From positions 1 through 16,329 of the forward strand of contig CAZOKO010000064.1 of NCBI GenBank assembly GCA_964580455.1: a DNA stretch of 16,329 bases, written 5' to 3'. Each line of letters starts with the position of its first letter. Positions within the stretch are counted from its first letter, which is position 1. Below are positions 1-5,099 of this stretch, in pieces. The notes under the pieces are model-generated. The model had not been told where the DNA came from, made no database searches, and saw only the letters and a list, made by a program, of their open reading frames with translations. Position numbers and translations under genes: made by a program. This DNA is from CAZOKO01 sp964580455. GTDB taxonomy: Bacteria > Desulfobacterota > WTBG01.

Positions 1-230
1 TGCCAGGAAACATTGCCATTATTGTCAAGTTTCAGTACCCAGAAATCACCACCACCAGTACCAAATGAATAAGTAATCCCCGCAACTATATAACCACCAT
101 CTGTGGTCTGCTGGATGGAATGTGCACCACCAGGACTATAAATCTTTGCCCAATACTCTTGACTGTTGCTTGTATTGGCAGTAATACAAATGAATGATAG
201 TACCAGAACAAGACTAAATAACTTTTTCAT
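1..230 (-). CDS. Secreted repeat protein, N-terminal part (runs off left edge)
   Basis: Reading the minus strand from an ATG at 230-228 gives 76 codons before the window ends. The first ~20 residues form a typical signal peptide (MKKLFSLVLVLSFICITA), so the product is probably exported. After it comes WAKIYSPGG, then SIQQTTDGGYIVAGIT, then GGGDFWVLKLDNNGNVSW. This is the consensus style of ~50-residue repeats in secreted beta-propeller-like proteins (DGGYIVAG...D.WVLKLD..G), where one unit follows another many times. Only one unit is visible, so the full length, any anchor and the function are unknown. A strong Shine-Dalgarno AAAGGAGG lies at 239-246, which fixes the start. Confident as a real partial gene; the repeat-family assignment comes from recognising the pattern. 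Confidence 0.8.
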   Translation of the reverse strand, partial: MKKLFSLVLVLSFICITANTSNSQEYWAKIYSPGGAHSIQQTTDGGYIVAGITYSFGTGGGDFWVLKLDNNGNVSW

Positions 231-301
231 CGTAGTTTCCTCCTTTCCTCAAAAAAAATTCCCACCTTCTCAAACTTCTACATCCAAGAAACAGTGGGGT
301 G

Positions 302-562
302 ATGTCTTATAGTAATCTCATCAATTTCCATGATCAAATACCTTATTGGAAATGATGATATTTTATTAATTCTCTACTTTTAGCACCAAAAAGCTATAGT
401 TTATTTAAAGCATATAAGCCTATTGACTTTACTCAACAAGAAATTAGTAACTATATGATTTTAATGGATAATATTCAAAACATGTTTAGTATGGTTATAG
501 AAGAACAGTTTTCCTTTAAAATAGATGACTTAAGGGTTTATCTTGTTGAGTTATGTCATTAA
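302..562 (+). pseudogene. Decayed reading frame with tandem TGA stops
   Basis: An ATG at 302 opens a frame of 17 codons (MSYSNLINFHDQIPYWK), followed by two consecutive TGA codons at 353-358. The same frame then stays open for another 67 codons to a TAA at 560-562. The downstream part, with words such as KAYKPIDFTQQEISNYM and FKIDDLRVYLVEL, has the mix of charged and hydrophobic residues expected of a folded helical protein. I do not recognise a family. The preferred reading is a small gene inactivated by stop mutations. Chance openness in AT-rich DNA cannot be excluded. Confidence 0.35.
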
Positions 563-653
563 GCATTAAAGCATAAATTGATAAATAATGCAACTTAAAA
601 ATTTCTGATTTTTGACTTCTTGTAGCGGTTCAAAAGAAAGTGGATAGATTTAG

Positions 654-800
654 GATATAGCTAAGGGATGTTTTGATTTTCCATTGTCAGAAAGAAAAAT
701 AGCTGGGTTTATGGATTGGCCGAGTTTATCAGCCGAAGAAAAACAGGAGATTTTAGACATAACCACACCCACACGCGAGGAACTGGAGGTCTTAGACTAA
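654..800 (+). pseudogene. Truncated reading frame, C-terminal remnant
   Basis: After in-frame TAG codons at 645-647 and 651-653, the frame is open for 48 codons and ends at TAA 798-800. The only ATG is at 711. The peptide contains DFPLSERKIAGFMDWPSL and then SAEEKQEILDITTPTREELE, a hydrophilic, acidic, helix-prone tail with good protein character. It looks like the C-terminal end of a lost gene, or a very small gene of 29 residues starting at 711. No family is recognised. Just past its stop, an AAGGAG (803-808) precedes the ATG at 819, so two genes may once have been adjacent in an operon. Confidence 0.3.
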
Positions 801-818
801 ATAAGGAGCTTTATACTG

Positions 819-1016
819 ATGATCGATAAAGCGTTATTTTATCAACGTTTTTAATTGTGCATTCATTTGGATCTCCATGGCATTCAAGGATGCCAGTATC
901 ACGTTTTGTCTTATGACTGGCTTCGTGAACACAGTACTCTAGTAAAACAACGGGGTCAAGATATGACCCCCTTGTTTACGACACACAAAAGCCCACACAA
1001 AATGAAAAAGAGCTAA
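819..1016 (+). pseudogene. Reading frame broken by one TAA, with upstream Shine-Dalgarno
   Basis: ATG at 819 lies 10 bases after AAGGAG (803-808) and gives MIDKALFYQRF before a TAA at 852-854. The same frame then continues for 53 codons to TAA 1014-1016, including LDLHGIQGCQYHVLSYDWL. The ribosome site plus an early stop suggests a gene killed by a nonsense mutation. The last third contains an inverted repeat (952-970) and is proline/threonine-rich, so it may not be original coding sequence. Function unknown. Confidence 0.3.
952..970. repeat. Short GC-rich hairpin GGGGTCA/TGACCCC
   Basis: GGGGTCA (952-958), a five-base loop AGATA, then TGACCCC (964-970) form a perfect 7-bp stem in otherwise AT-rich DNA. 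There is no U-tract on either side, so it does not look like an intrinsic terminator. GGGGTCA...TGACCCC words are common in dispersed intergenic repeats, so a fragment of a REP-like repeat is the likeliest reading. Confidence 0.4.
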
Positions 1017-1048
1017 CCCTGCCTCATCTAACCCCTTGTATTTATTAA

Positions 1049-1121
1049 TGATCCCAACGGGAGTCGAACCCGTGTTTTCGGCGTGAGAGGCCGATGTCCT
1101 AGGCCACTAGACGATGGGACC
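1049..1121 (-). tRNA. tRNA-Glu (anticodon CUC)
   Basis: On the minus strand the sequence folds into a complete 73-base cloverleaf. The acceptor GGTCCCA pairs with TGGGATC, with one G-T pair. The anticodon arm ends in GCCG, with the 7-base loop CTCTCAC reading anticodon CTC. The T arm is ACGGG-TTCGACT-CCCGT. The 5' sequence TCGTCTAGTGGCCTAGGACA is characteristic of bacterial tRNA-Glu. No 3' CCA is encoded (the discriminator A at 1049 is followed by TTA), so CCA must be added after transcription. It lies five bases downstream of tRNA-Gln and is probably co-transcribed with it. It reads GAG codons. Confidence 0.95.
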
Positions 1122-1126
1122 AAAAT

Positions 1127-1200
1127 TGGCTGGGGGAGGAGGATTCGAACCCCCGTAGTGAGAGCCAGAGTCTCATGTCCTGCCACTGGACGATCCCCCA
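1127..1200 (-). tRNA. tRNA-Gln (anticodon CUG)
   Basis: The minus strand gives a 74-base cloverleaf. The acceptor TGGGGGA pairs with TCCCCCA, followed by discriminator G and an encoded CCA (1129-1127). The anticodon stem is TGAGA/TCTCA and its loop CTCTGGC reads anticodon CTG. The T arm is GGGGG-TTCGAAT-CCTCC with one G-U pair. The 5' half TGGGGGATCGTCC is typical of tRNA-Gln. It reads CAG codons. It is the first gene of a two-tRNA transcript with tRNA-Glu and has its own promoter just upstream. Confidence 0.95.
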
Positions 1201-1212
1201 AAATATTTCGAG

Positions 1213-1241
1213 AAGATAAACCAAATGAAAGTAATAGTCAA
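1213..1241 (-). promoter_or_regulatory. Sigma-70-type promoter for the tRNA pair
   Basis: On the minus strand TTGACT (1241-1236) and TATCTT (1218-1213) are separated by 17 bases, a near-consensus -35/-10 pair. The predicted start point falls about 6 bases before the 5' end of tRNA-Gln at 1200, where a tRNA promoter should be. Confidence 0.7.
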
Positions 1242-1285
1242 GAGCTATCTAACATAGTTTTGGCTGAAGTAAATTCATTGTATTT

Positions 1286-1951
1286 TTAAATAAGATTGAA
1301 GTAGACCTCAGCAACGTAATCGAAATTTCTTTTAATATTATCCTTGCCCTGCACGATATCCCCGTGTCCCGGGAGAAGGTATTCTACATCCAGCTTTGAT
1401 AAATTTTCAATACTTTGTTTTAAGAGATTTCCGTCCCCTCCTGGGAAATCCGTTCTTCCCACACCAGCCTGAAAAACAACGTCCCCTGCAATAAGTGCCT
1501 TCTCCTCTGGCCAGTAAATTGAGATGGAGCCAGGAGAGTGTCCCGGTGTATGATAGATTTCAAAGACAGTATTTTTTAACTTGAATTCCCCTTCTTGCAA
1601 AGATAAATCTACTCTATATTCTGGTAATTGCAAGCCAAACATATTGTAGAATCCCATACCTGTTTCTTTCAGGAATCTATCTTCTTCAGGATGAAGTGCC
1701 ATCCTAGTGTCCTTTTGCATAAAACTCCTGATTCCATCGAAATGGTCTGGATGGCTGTGGGTGGTTATGATTAGTTCAATCTTGTCCGTATCGAAACCAT
1801 CTCTTTTAATGTTGTCTAATACACCTTTAAGACATGCGTCAAGGCCGGTATCGATAAGTATGGTGTTTTCTCCTCCAATCATAAAAGTATTGCAGTTATT
1901 TACTGAAAAATCAGTCCAGGGATAGATGAACAAGTCTTTTGTAAGTTCCAA
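1286..1951 (-). CDS. Metallo-beta-lactamase-fold hydrolase, glyoxalase II-like
   Basis: This is a 221-residue protein of the MBL superfamily, nearest in style to hydroxyacylglutathione hydrolases and related small-thioester hydrolases. The metal-binding motif THSHPDH is at residues 64-70. Further ligands are H138 in TPGHS, D157 in AGD and H196 in PGHG. GRTDFPGGD (165-173) is typical of the glyoxalase II-like subgroup. There is no signal peptide, so it should be cytoplasmic. The length matches single-domain members without the C-terminal substrate-binding helices of true glyoxalase II, so the substrate cannot be named. The start is TTG (1951-1949), supported by AAGGAGGT at 1963-1956 about 4 bases upstream. 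It follows the HAD gene by 135 bases on the same strand. Confidence 0.88.
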   Translation of the reverse strand: MELTKDLFIYPWTDFSVNNCNTFMIGGENTILIDTGLDACLKGVLDNIKRDGFDTDKIELIITTHSHPDHFDGIRSFMQKDTRMALHPEEDRFLKETGMGFYNMFGLQLPEYRVDLSLQEGEFKLKNTVFEIYHTPGHSPGSISIYWPEEKALIAGDVVFQAGVGRTDFPGGDGNLLKQSIENLSKLDVEYLLPGHGDIVQGKDNIKRNFDYVAEVYFNLI

Positions 1952-1983
1952 AGTTACCTCCTTATTTTAATTAAGTTTAAACC

Positions 1984-2010
1984 ACGAATTATACGATGAG
2001 CACGAAGAAT
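1984..2010. repeat. Three 9-base ACGA-type units
   Basis: ACGAATTAT, ACGATGAGC and ACGAAGAAT follow one another without spacers, preceded by CC to make CCACGAA. Related words occur inverted at 7323-7337 (CTTCGTGGTT) and near 13444. Such CCACGAAG strings are common dispersed intergenic repeats in several environmental bacterial genomes; no function is visible here. Confidence 0.4.
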
Positions 2011-2086
2011 TTGCAACAGAGAGATATTGTCATTTTTTGACTATTAGAGTCAAGCTGAAAATATGAGAGTTTTTTTAAGATGAAAC

Positions 2087-2716
2087 CTATAACATATTCA
2101 TAAACTCCTTTAAGTCTTTTACTATTGCAGATTCCTTCATTTCTTCTTTCCTGTCCAGATAAAAGCTTCTTATTCCTAACTGCTGAGGTATAAGATAGTC
2201 AAATTCAAAGTGGTCACCTATATGGATCATCTGATTCGGCTTAATATTGATCAGATTGCAGATATTGAGATAAAATTGCTCAGTCTTTTTAACTTCCTTA
2301 AAGTCCGAAGTAGCAGAGAATATATGGTCGAAATATGAGGAAATGCTGGTTGTTTCAATTTCGACATTTAAAAATTCTCTGGCAGCATTTGAGGTAATGA
2401 TAAGTTTATAGGATTGATTCAGGGCAGAGAGTACTTCATGCACTTCAGGATAGGTCTGGATGCGATTTTTGAATTTGCTAAGAAGTATTTCCCAGTTGTT
2501 GTCAAGACCAAAAAAGTGAAGCCAGTGTTTTATATCATACCATTCAATAGCCTTATCTCCAATTTTCTCATATTCCTGGAATACAAAACGTTTGGCTTCA
2601 TCAAACTCATAGCCATATCTTTCTGCATAGAGTTCTGGTATCCCCTGATGCCATACTATCTGGCTAAATTCATCGGTAACCAGGGTGCCATCTAAATCAA
2701 ATGAGATAACCTTCAT
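2087..2716 (-). CDS. HAD-superfamily hydrolase (phosphatase-like)
   Basis: This 209-residue protein carries all four HAD motifs. Motif I is DLDGT, with nucleophile D7 and acid/base D9. Motif II is the TSN at 108-110. Motif III is a lysine at 143 or 144. Motif IV is GDHFEFD, with D168 and D173. Residues ~15-85 form an all-helical insertion, the C1-type cap of subfamily IA enzymes (phosphoglycolate phosphatase/YjjG style). It should hydrolyse a small phosphorylated metabolite in the cytoplasm; the substrate cannot be read from the sequence. ATG at 2716-2714 has AAGGAT at 2729-2724. It lies 57 bases downstream of folE2 on the same strand, so it may be part of that transcript, perhaps dephosphorylating a pterin or nucleotide intermediate, but this is only a neighbourhood argument. 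Confidence 0.88.
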   Translation of the reverse strand: MKVISFDLDGTLVTDEFSQIVWHQGIPELYAERYGYEFDEAKRFVFQEYEKIGDKAIEWYDIKHWLHFFGLDNNWEILLSKFKNRIQTYPEVHEVLSALNQSYKLIITSNAAREFLNVEIETTSISSYFDHIFSATSDFKEVKKTEQFYLNICNLINIKPNQMIHIGDHFEFDYLIPQQLGIRSFYLDRKEEMKESAIVKDLKEFMNML

Positions 2717-2773
2717 TCTTTTTATCCTTAAGACTATAGGAGTGTTTAAAAGGAAAGGATTATATGGTGAGTA

Positions 2774-3559
2774 TCAAAGGGATTTTTCTACTAGCGCATA
2801 GGCGCTGTGATTGTGGATACTCTCTATGTTTTCTGACTCTACACTAAACCAGGTTATGTTTGGATTTTTCTCAAGTTTCTTTGCTACGTTCCTCACAATG
2901 TCCTCGACAAACATCGGGTTGTTGTATGCTTTTTCTGTAACGTATTTTTCATCAGGCCTTTTGAGGAGGGAGTAAACTTCGCAGCTTGCAGAATTTTCGG
3001 CAATTTTTATCACGTCTTCAATCCAGAAAAAAGTTTTGAACCTGACCTTTATAGATACAATTCCCCTCTGGTTATGTGCTCCTTTTTCAGACATCTCTTT
3101 TGAGCAAGGACAGAGAGTAGTTACAGGTACCTCAACACCCAAACAGATATCTAACTCATCATTGAGGGATCCCCATAATCTACAGGTGTATTCCATAAGG
3201 CTTTTCGCTTTTGAGACAGGTGCCGTTTTCTCTATAAAATATGGAAATTCTATCTCCATATGAGCCGATTTGGCGTTAAGTTTCTTTTTCATTTCGTTTA
3301 AGATGGTGGATAGATTTTTAACGTTGATTCCCTGGCGATAGCGATTGAGAATTTCAACAAACCGACTCATGTGAGTACCTTTAAAATGGTAGGGTAGATC
3401 AACATACATGTTGATACTGGCAATGGTGTGCTGTGTCTCATTTTTTTTATCCAGAACGGTAATCGGGTACTTGATACTTTTAACGCCGGCTTTATTGATA
3501 TCGATATTGCGGTAGTCTCTTCTATTTTGTACGTCGGCTATAAAATTAGTGTTTGACAT
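2774..3559 (-). CDS. folE2: GTP cyclohydrolase I type 2 (FolE2/GCYH-IB)
   Basis: A 261-residue protein matching the FolE2 family, which converts GTP to 7,8-dihydroneopterin triphosphate, the entry step of folate and of 7-deazaguanine (queuosine) synthesis. Family landmarks are VPVTTLCPCSKEMSEKGAHN (residues 144-163, with candidate metal-site C150/C152 and H162), RLWG (127-130), NNPMFVEDIVRN (213-224) and the C-terminal ESIHNHSAYA (246-255). Type 2 enzymes are known to work with metals other than zinc, unlike FolE. It starts 12 bases after queD ends and is almost certainly co-transcribed. No strong Shine-Dalgarno precedes the ATG at 3559-3557, so translation may be coupled to queD. The length is normal and nothing is missing. 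Confidence 0.94.
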   Translation of the reverse strand: MSNTNFIADVQNRRDYRNIDINKAGVKSIKYPITVLDKKNETQHTIASINMYVDLPYHFKGTHMSRFVEILNRYRQGINVKNLSTILNEMKKKLNAKSAHMEIEFPYFIEKTAPVSKAKSLMEYTCRLWGSLNDELDICLGVEVPVTTLCPCSKEMSEKGAHNQRGIVSIKVRFKTFFWIEDVIKIAENSASCEVYSLLKRPDEKYVTEKAYNNPMFVEDIVRNVAKKLEKNPNITWFSVESENIESIHNHSAYALVEKSL

Positions 3560-3571
3560 AAATATCTACTT

Positions 3572-3940
3572 TCAGGGGAGGTAGGAAGCCATAGAATTTT
3601 CAGATTCCCAGACGGATACTTTTGTTAGTTTAACTGTAGTATCTCCCAGTTTTTTTTTGAGCAGGTTGAATATGTAAGCTGCTATGTTTTCTGAGGAAGG
3701 ATTAATATCCCTAAAATAGGGTATTTCGTTGAGATATTGATGATCAAGCTGTTTTATTATATAATTTGTTTTTTGTTTTAATAGTGTGAAATCGATTGCC
3801 ATACCTGCTTCATCCAGTGTTTCAGTAGAAACGGTTACTTCCACTTTCCAATTATGCCCATGAAGATTTTCACACTTACCTTTATAGTTTCTCAATAAGT
3901 GAGCAGCGGAGAATTGAGTCTGTATGGAAGCATGATACAT
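3572..3940 (-). CDS. queD: 6-carboxytetrahydropterin synthase (QueD/PTPS family)
   Basis: A 122-residue single-domain member of the 6-pyruvoyl-tetrahydropterin synthase family. H14 in FSAAHLL, with H27 and H29 in CENLHGHNW, are the zinc ligands, and C23 is the catalytic cysteine in the Cys-x3-His-x-His spacing typical of QueD. LDHQYLN (65-71) and WESENS (111-116) supply the other conserved active-site residues. QueD converts dihydroneopterin triphosphate, the product of FolE2, to 6-carboxytetrahydropterin on the way to preQ0. Pairing with folE2 12 bases downstream makes the two consecutive steps one operon. queC and queE are not in the window. No good Shine-Dalgarno is seen before the ATG at 3940. 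A promoter candidate lies at 4063-4035. Confidence 0.92.
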   Translation of the reverse strand: MYHASIQTQFSAAHLLRNYKGKCENLHGHNWKVEVTVSTETLDEAGMAIDFTLLKQKTNYIIKQLDHQYLNEIPYFRDINPSSENIAAYIFNLLKKKLGDTTVKLTKVSVWESENSMASYLP

Positions 3941-3970
3941 TTAAGGTGCCCATAATTATTTAAAGAATAA

Positions 3971-4000
3971 GATTGCCACGCCCTTCGGGCTCGCAATGAC
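3971..4000. repeat. Palindromic repeat fragment related to the 9379 element
   Basis: GATTGCCACG CCCTTCGGGC TCGCAATGAC contains a small GCCC/GGGC hairpin. Read on the minus strand it begins GTCATTGCGAG, identical to the 5' end of the element at 9380-9390, and ends in GGCAATC. It lies inside the likely 5' untranslated leader of queD. It is probably a short, separately decayed member of the same dispersed family. Confidence 0.6.
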
Positions 4001-4034
4001 TGATAAATCTGCATTATCGATTCTTAATAAAATG

Positions 4035-4063
4035 AAAATACCAACATTTCTATTCTGTGTCAA
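4035..4063 (-). promoter_or_regulatory. Sigma-70-type promoter for queD-folE2
   Basis: On the minus strand TTGACA (4063-4058), a perfect -35, is followed after 17 bases by TATTTT (4040-4035). Transcription would start near 4028, giving a leader of about 88 bases that includes the repeat at 3971-4000. Confidence 0.6.
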
Positions 4064-4186
4064 TATGTAATGTTATGCAATTGATATTATTATAATAGTT
4101 AATTTCATATTCAACGTGAAGTAGGATAGAAAGGGGAGGGGGGAAGTACATTTTGGTTTGAATTGGTGGCATAAAATTTAACGGGG

Positions 4187-4218
4187 TTTACATTATCTGA
4201 ATTTTGTATTAGTATAAT
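4187..4218 (+). promoter_or_regulatory. Possible promoter for the 85-residue gene
   Basis: A perfect TATAAT at 4213-4218 is preceded by TTTACA at 4187-4192. The 20-base spacer is longer than usual, so the -35 assignment is doubtful. The position fits transcription of the gene starting at 4282. Confidence 0.4.
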
Positions 4219-4263
4219 AGAATTAATATGCTCGTAATACTCCATATTTTATGTCAAATTATT

Positions 4264-4272
4264 AGGAGGAGG
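4264..4272 (+). promoter_or_regulatory. Ribosome binding site fixing the start at 4282
   Basis: AGGAGGAGG ends 9 bases before ATG 4282. An in-frame ATG at 4228 has no such site and would add a cysteine- and arginine-containing leader with no relation to the rest, so the later start is chosen. Confidence 0.8.
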
Positions 4273-4281
4273 TTGATTTAT

Positions 4282-4539
4282 ATGTCTGGTGAGTTGAAGA
4301 GCACATTGGATGTTGCTATGGGTAAAATGAAGAAAATGATGGGTGAAGAGGAAATAAAACTAAACGATGATCAAAAGATAAGAATAGCTGAAGCAAGAAA
4401 AGAGTATGAGGCAAAGGTTGCTGAAAAGAAAATATTACTTGCAGGCAGTGAAGAATTGCCAATCGAATTACAGAAACTGAACAGGGAGAAGGAGGGAAAG
4501 ATAGAGTCAATATATAAGGAAGCAAAAGAGGGAAAATGA
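4282..4539 (+). CDS. Uncharacterised small charged helical protein (85 residues)
   Basis: The product is 85 residues from the ATG at 4282, chosen for its strong Shine-Dalgarno site. It is almost entirely helix-forming and charged. MGKMKKMMGEEEIKLNDDQK occupies residues 13-32, IAEARKEYEAKVAEKKILL follows, and the rest is a lysine/glutamate-rich stretch ending in KEAKEGK. There are no cysteines, no membrane segment and no signal peptide. I recall similar short proteins as conserved hypotheticals in environmental bacteria but know no function. A coiled coil or helical hairpin is likely. It converges with the cysteine-motif gene, with 20 bases between the stops and no obvious terminator hairpin there. 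Confident that it is a real gene. Confidence 0.75.
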   Translation: MSGELKSTLDVAMGKMKKMMGEEEIKLNDDQKIRIAEARKEYEAKVAEKKILLAGSEELPIELQKLNREKEGKIESIYKEAKEGK

Positions 4540-4559
4540 AAAAGTGATTTATGATTTTC

Positions 4560-4856
4560 TTATTTTTCCCATCGATCATCTGTTACTTTTACTTCAATAG
4601 TTTTGTGTTGTGCTTCTAGGTCAGCTACCTTCTTTTCATTTGGAATTAAATTGTTATAGCATGCGGAGCAAAGCCCTGTTCTGTTAACGCACAGTTTCCT
4701 TGTTTGACAGAGGAGGCAGGTTTTGCTCTTTAATGCAAGGGCAGCTTTTCGGGTATCTTTTAAGAGTGCTATGATCGAGCCTTTCTCCTCTTTTTTCTTT
4801 CTGGCTTTTTCTATTTGAACTACTTTATTTTGTTTCTTCTGATCACTATTTTTCAC
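4560..4856 (-). CDS. Uncharacterised small cysteine-motif (possible zinc-ribbon) protein
   Basis: 98 residues from a GTG start (4856-4854), which has AAAGGA at 4868-4863 six bases upstream. An in-frame TTG at 4889 would add 11 residues but has no comparable site. The N-terminal ~40 residues are strongly basic and lysine-rich (KKQNKVVQIEKARKKKEEK). The middle carries CLLCQTRKLC (C47, C50, C56) and LCSACYN (C63, C66), two CxxC pairs suggesting a zinc knuckle or ribbon. The C-terminus is acidic/mixed. The basic tail plus metal-binding module would suit nucleic-acid or ribosome binding, but that is inference. No family is recognised. Confidence 0.72.
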   Translation of the reverse strand: MKNSDQKKQNKVVQIEKARKKKEEKGSIIALLKDTRKAALALKSKTCLLCQTRKLCVNRTGLCSACYNNLIPNEKKVADLEAQHKTIEVKVTDDRWEK

Positions 4857-4862
4857 AGGCTG

Positions 4863-4868
4863 TCCTTT
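4863..4868 (-). promoter_or_regulatory. Ribosome binding site deciding the GTG start at 4856
   Basis: On the minus strand AAAGGA is six bases from GTG 4856-4854. This favours the GTG over the upstream in-frame TTG at 4889. Confidence 0.65.
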
Positions 4869-4950
4869 ATGATAAAAACGAAGTTGCAAACATAATGCTA
4901 AGATTCTTCTTGTTACATCATTAAGTGTATCTACTCATATTTGAAAGCTG

Positions 4951-4985
4951 ACCCCCCCTGAATCCCTTTTTGTCAAAGGGGGACT
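4951..4985. repeat. CCCCCC...CCCTTT/AAAGGG intergenic repeat
   Basis: The stretch begins ACCCCCCCTGAAT and continues CCCTTT-TTGTC-AAAGGG (stem 4964-4969 with 4975-4980) then GGACTTT. This is the familiar dispersed word 'CCCCCTGAATCCC...AAAGGGGGACTTT' seen between genes in many environmental genomes. A relative with a CCCCCT/AGGGGG stem is at 13636-13662. It could weakly terminate transcription, but no U-run follows. Confidence 0.55.
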
Positions 4986-5099
4986 TTAAAGCGTAAGATT
5001 TTCAAAAAATGGAATGTAATATTTTATGTTACTATATTTTTACAAAAAAAGCAAAAAACTTATTTCTTGAAAATGATTCCAGGATAAAGCAGAGAGAAG

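Larger units (their letters stand above)
231..1048. other. Gene-poor stretch with decayed reading frames
   Basis: This 818-base stretch holds no intact gene that I can support. It contains three short reading frames with internal stops (302-562, 654-800, 819-1016), each listed separately, and a small GC-rich hairpin at 952-970. Residue composition in the frames looks protein-like, which suggests eroded genes rather than random sequence. No RNA gene or transposase is recognisable. Confidence 0.6.
3941..4281. other. Divergent intergenic region, queD to the 85-residue gene
   Basis: This gap of 341 bases lies between divergent genes. It holds a repeat fragment (3971-4000), a minus-strand promoter candidate for queD-folE2 (4035-4063), a G-rich run around 4130-4143 (GGGGAGGGGGG), a plus-strand promoter candidate (4187-4218) and the ribosome site of the next gene. 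I looked for a preQ1 riboswitch in front of queD and did not find one. Confidence 0.6.

Noticed and set aside
353..358. Tandem TGA codons as possible selenocysteine sites, given selA in the window
   Set aside because: Two adjacent UGA codons in a short unrecognised frame, with no visible SECIS hairpin just downstream, are better explained as nonsense mutations.
1083..1289. 68-codon plus-strand open frame
   Set aside because: It runs antisense through both tRNA genes and has no ribosome site; it is a shadow.
2037..2053. TTGACT-ATTAG-AGTCAA hairpin as terminator or promoter for the MBL gene
   Set aside because: The six-base stem is AT-rich and no U-run follows on either strand. As a -35 it lacks a matching -10 at the right distance.
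3941..4035. preQ1 riboswitch before queD
   Set aside because: No recognisable class I pseudoknot pattern is seen. The only strong hairpin is the GCCC/GGGC one, which belongs to a dispersed repeat.
4130..4147. G-rich run as a G-quadruplex
   Set aside because: It consists of two long G runs (GGGG, GGGGGG), not four evenly spaced ones, so a quadruplex is not well supported.
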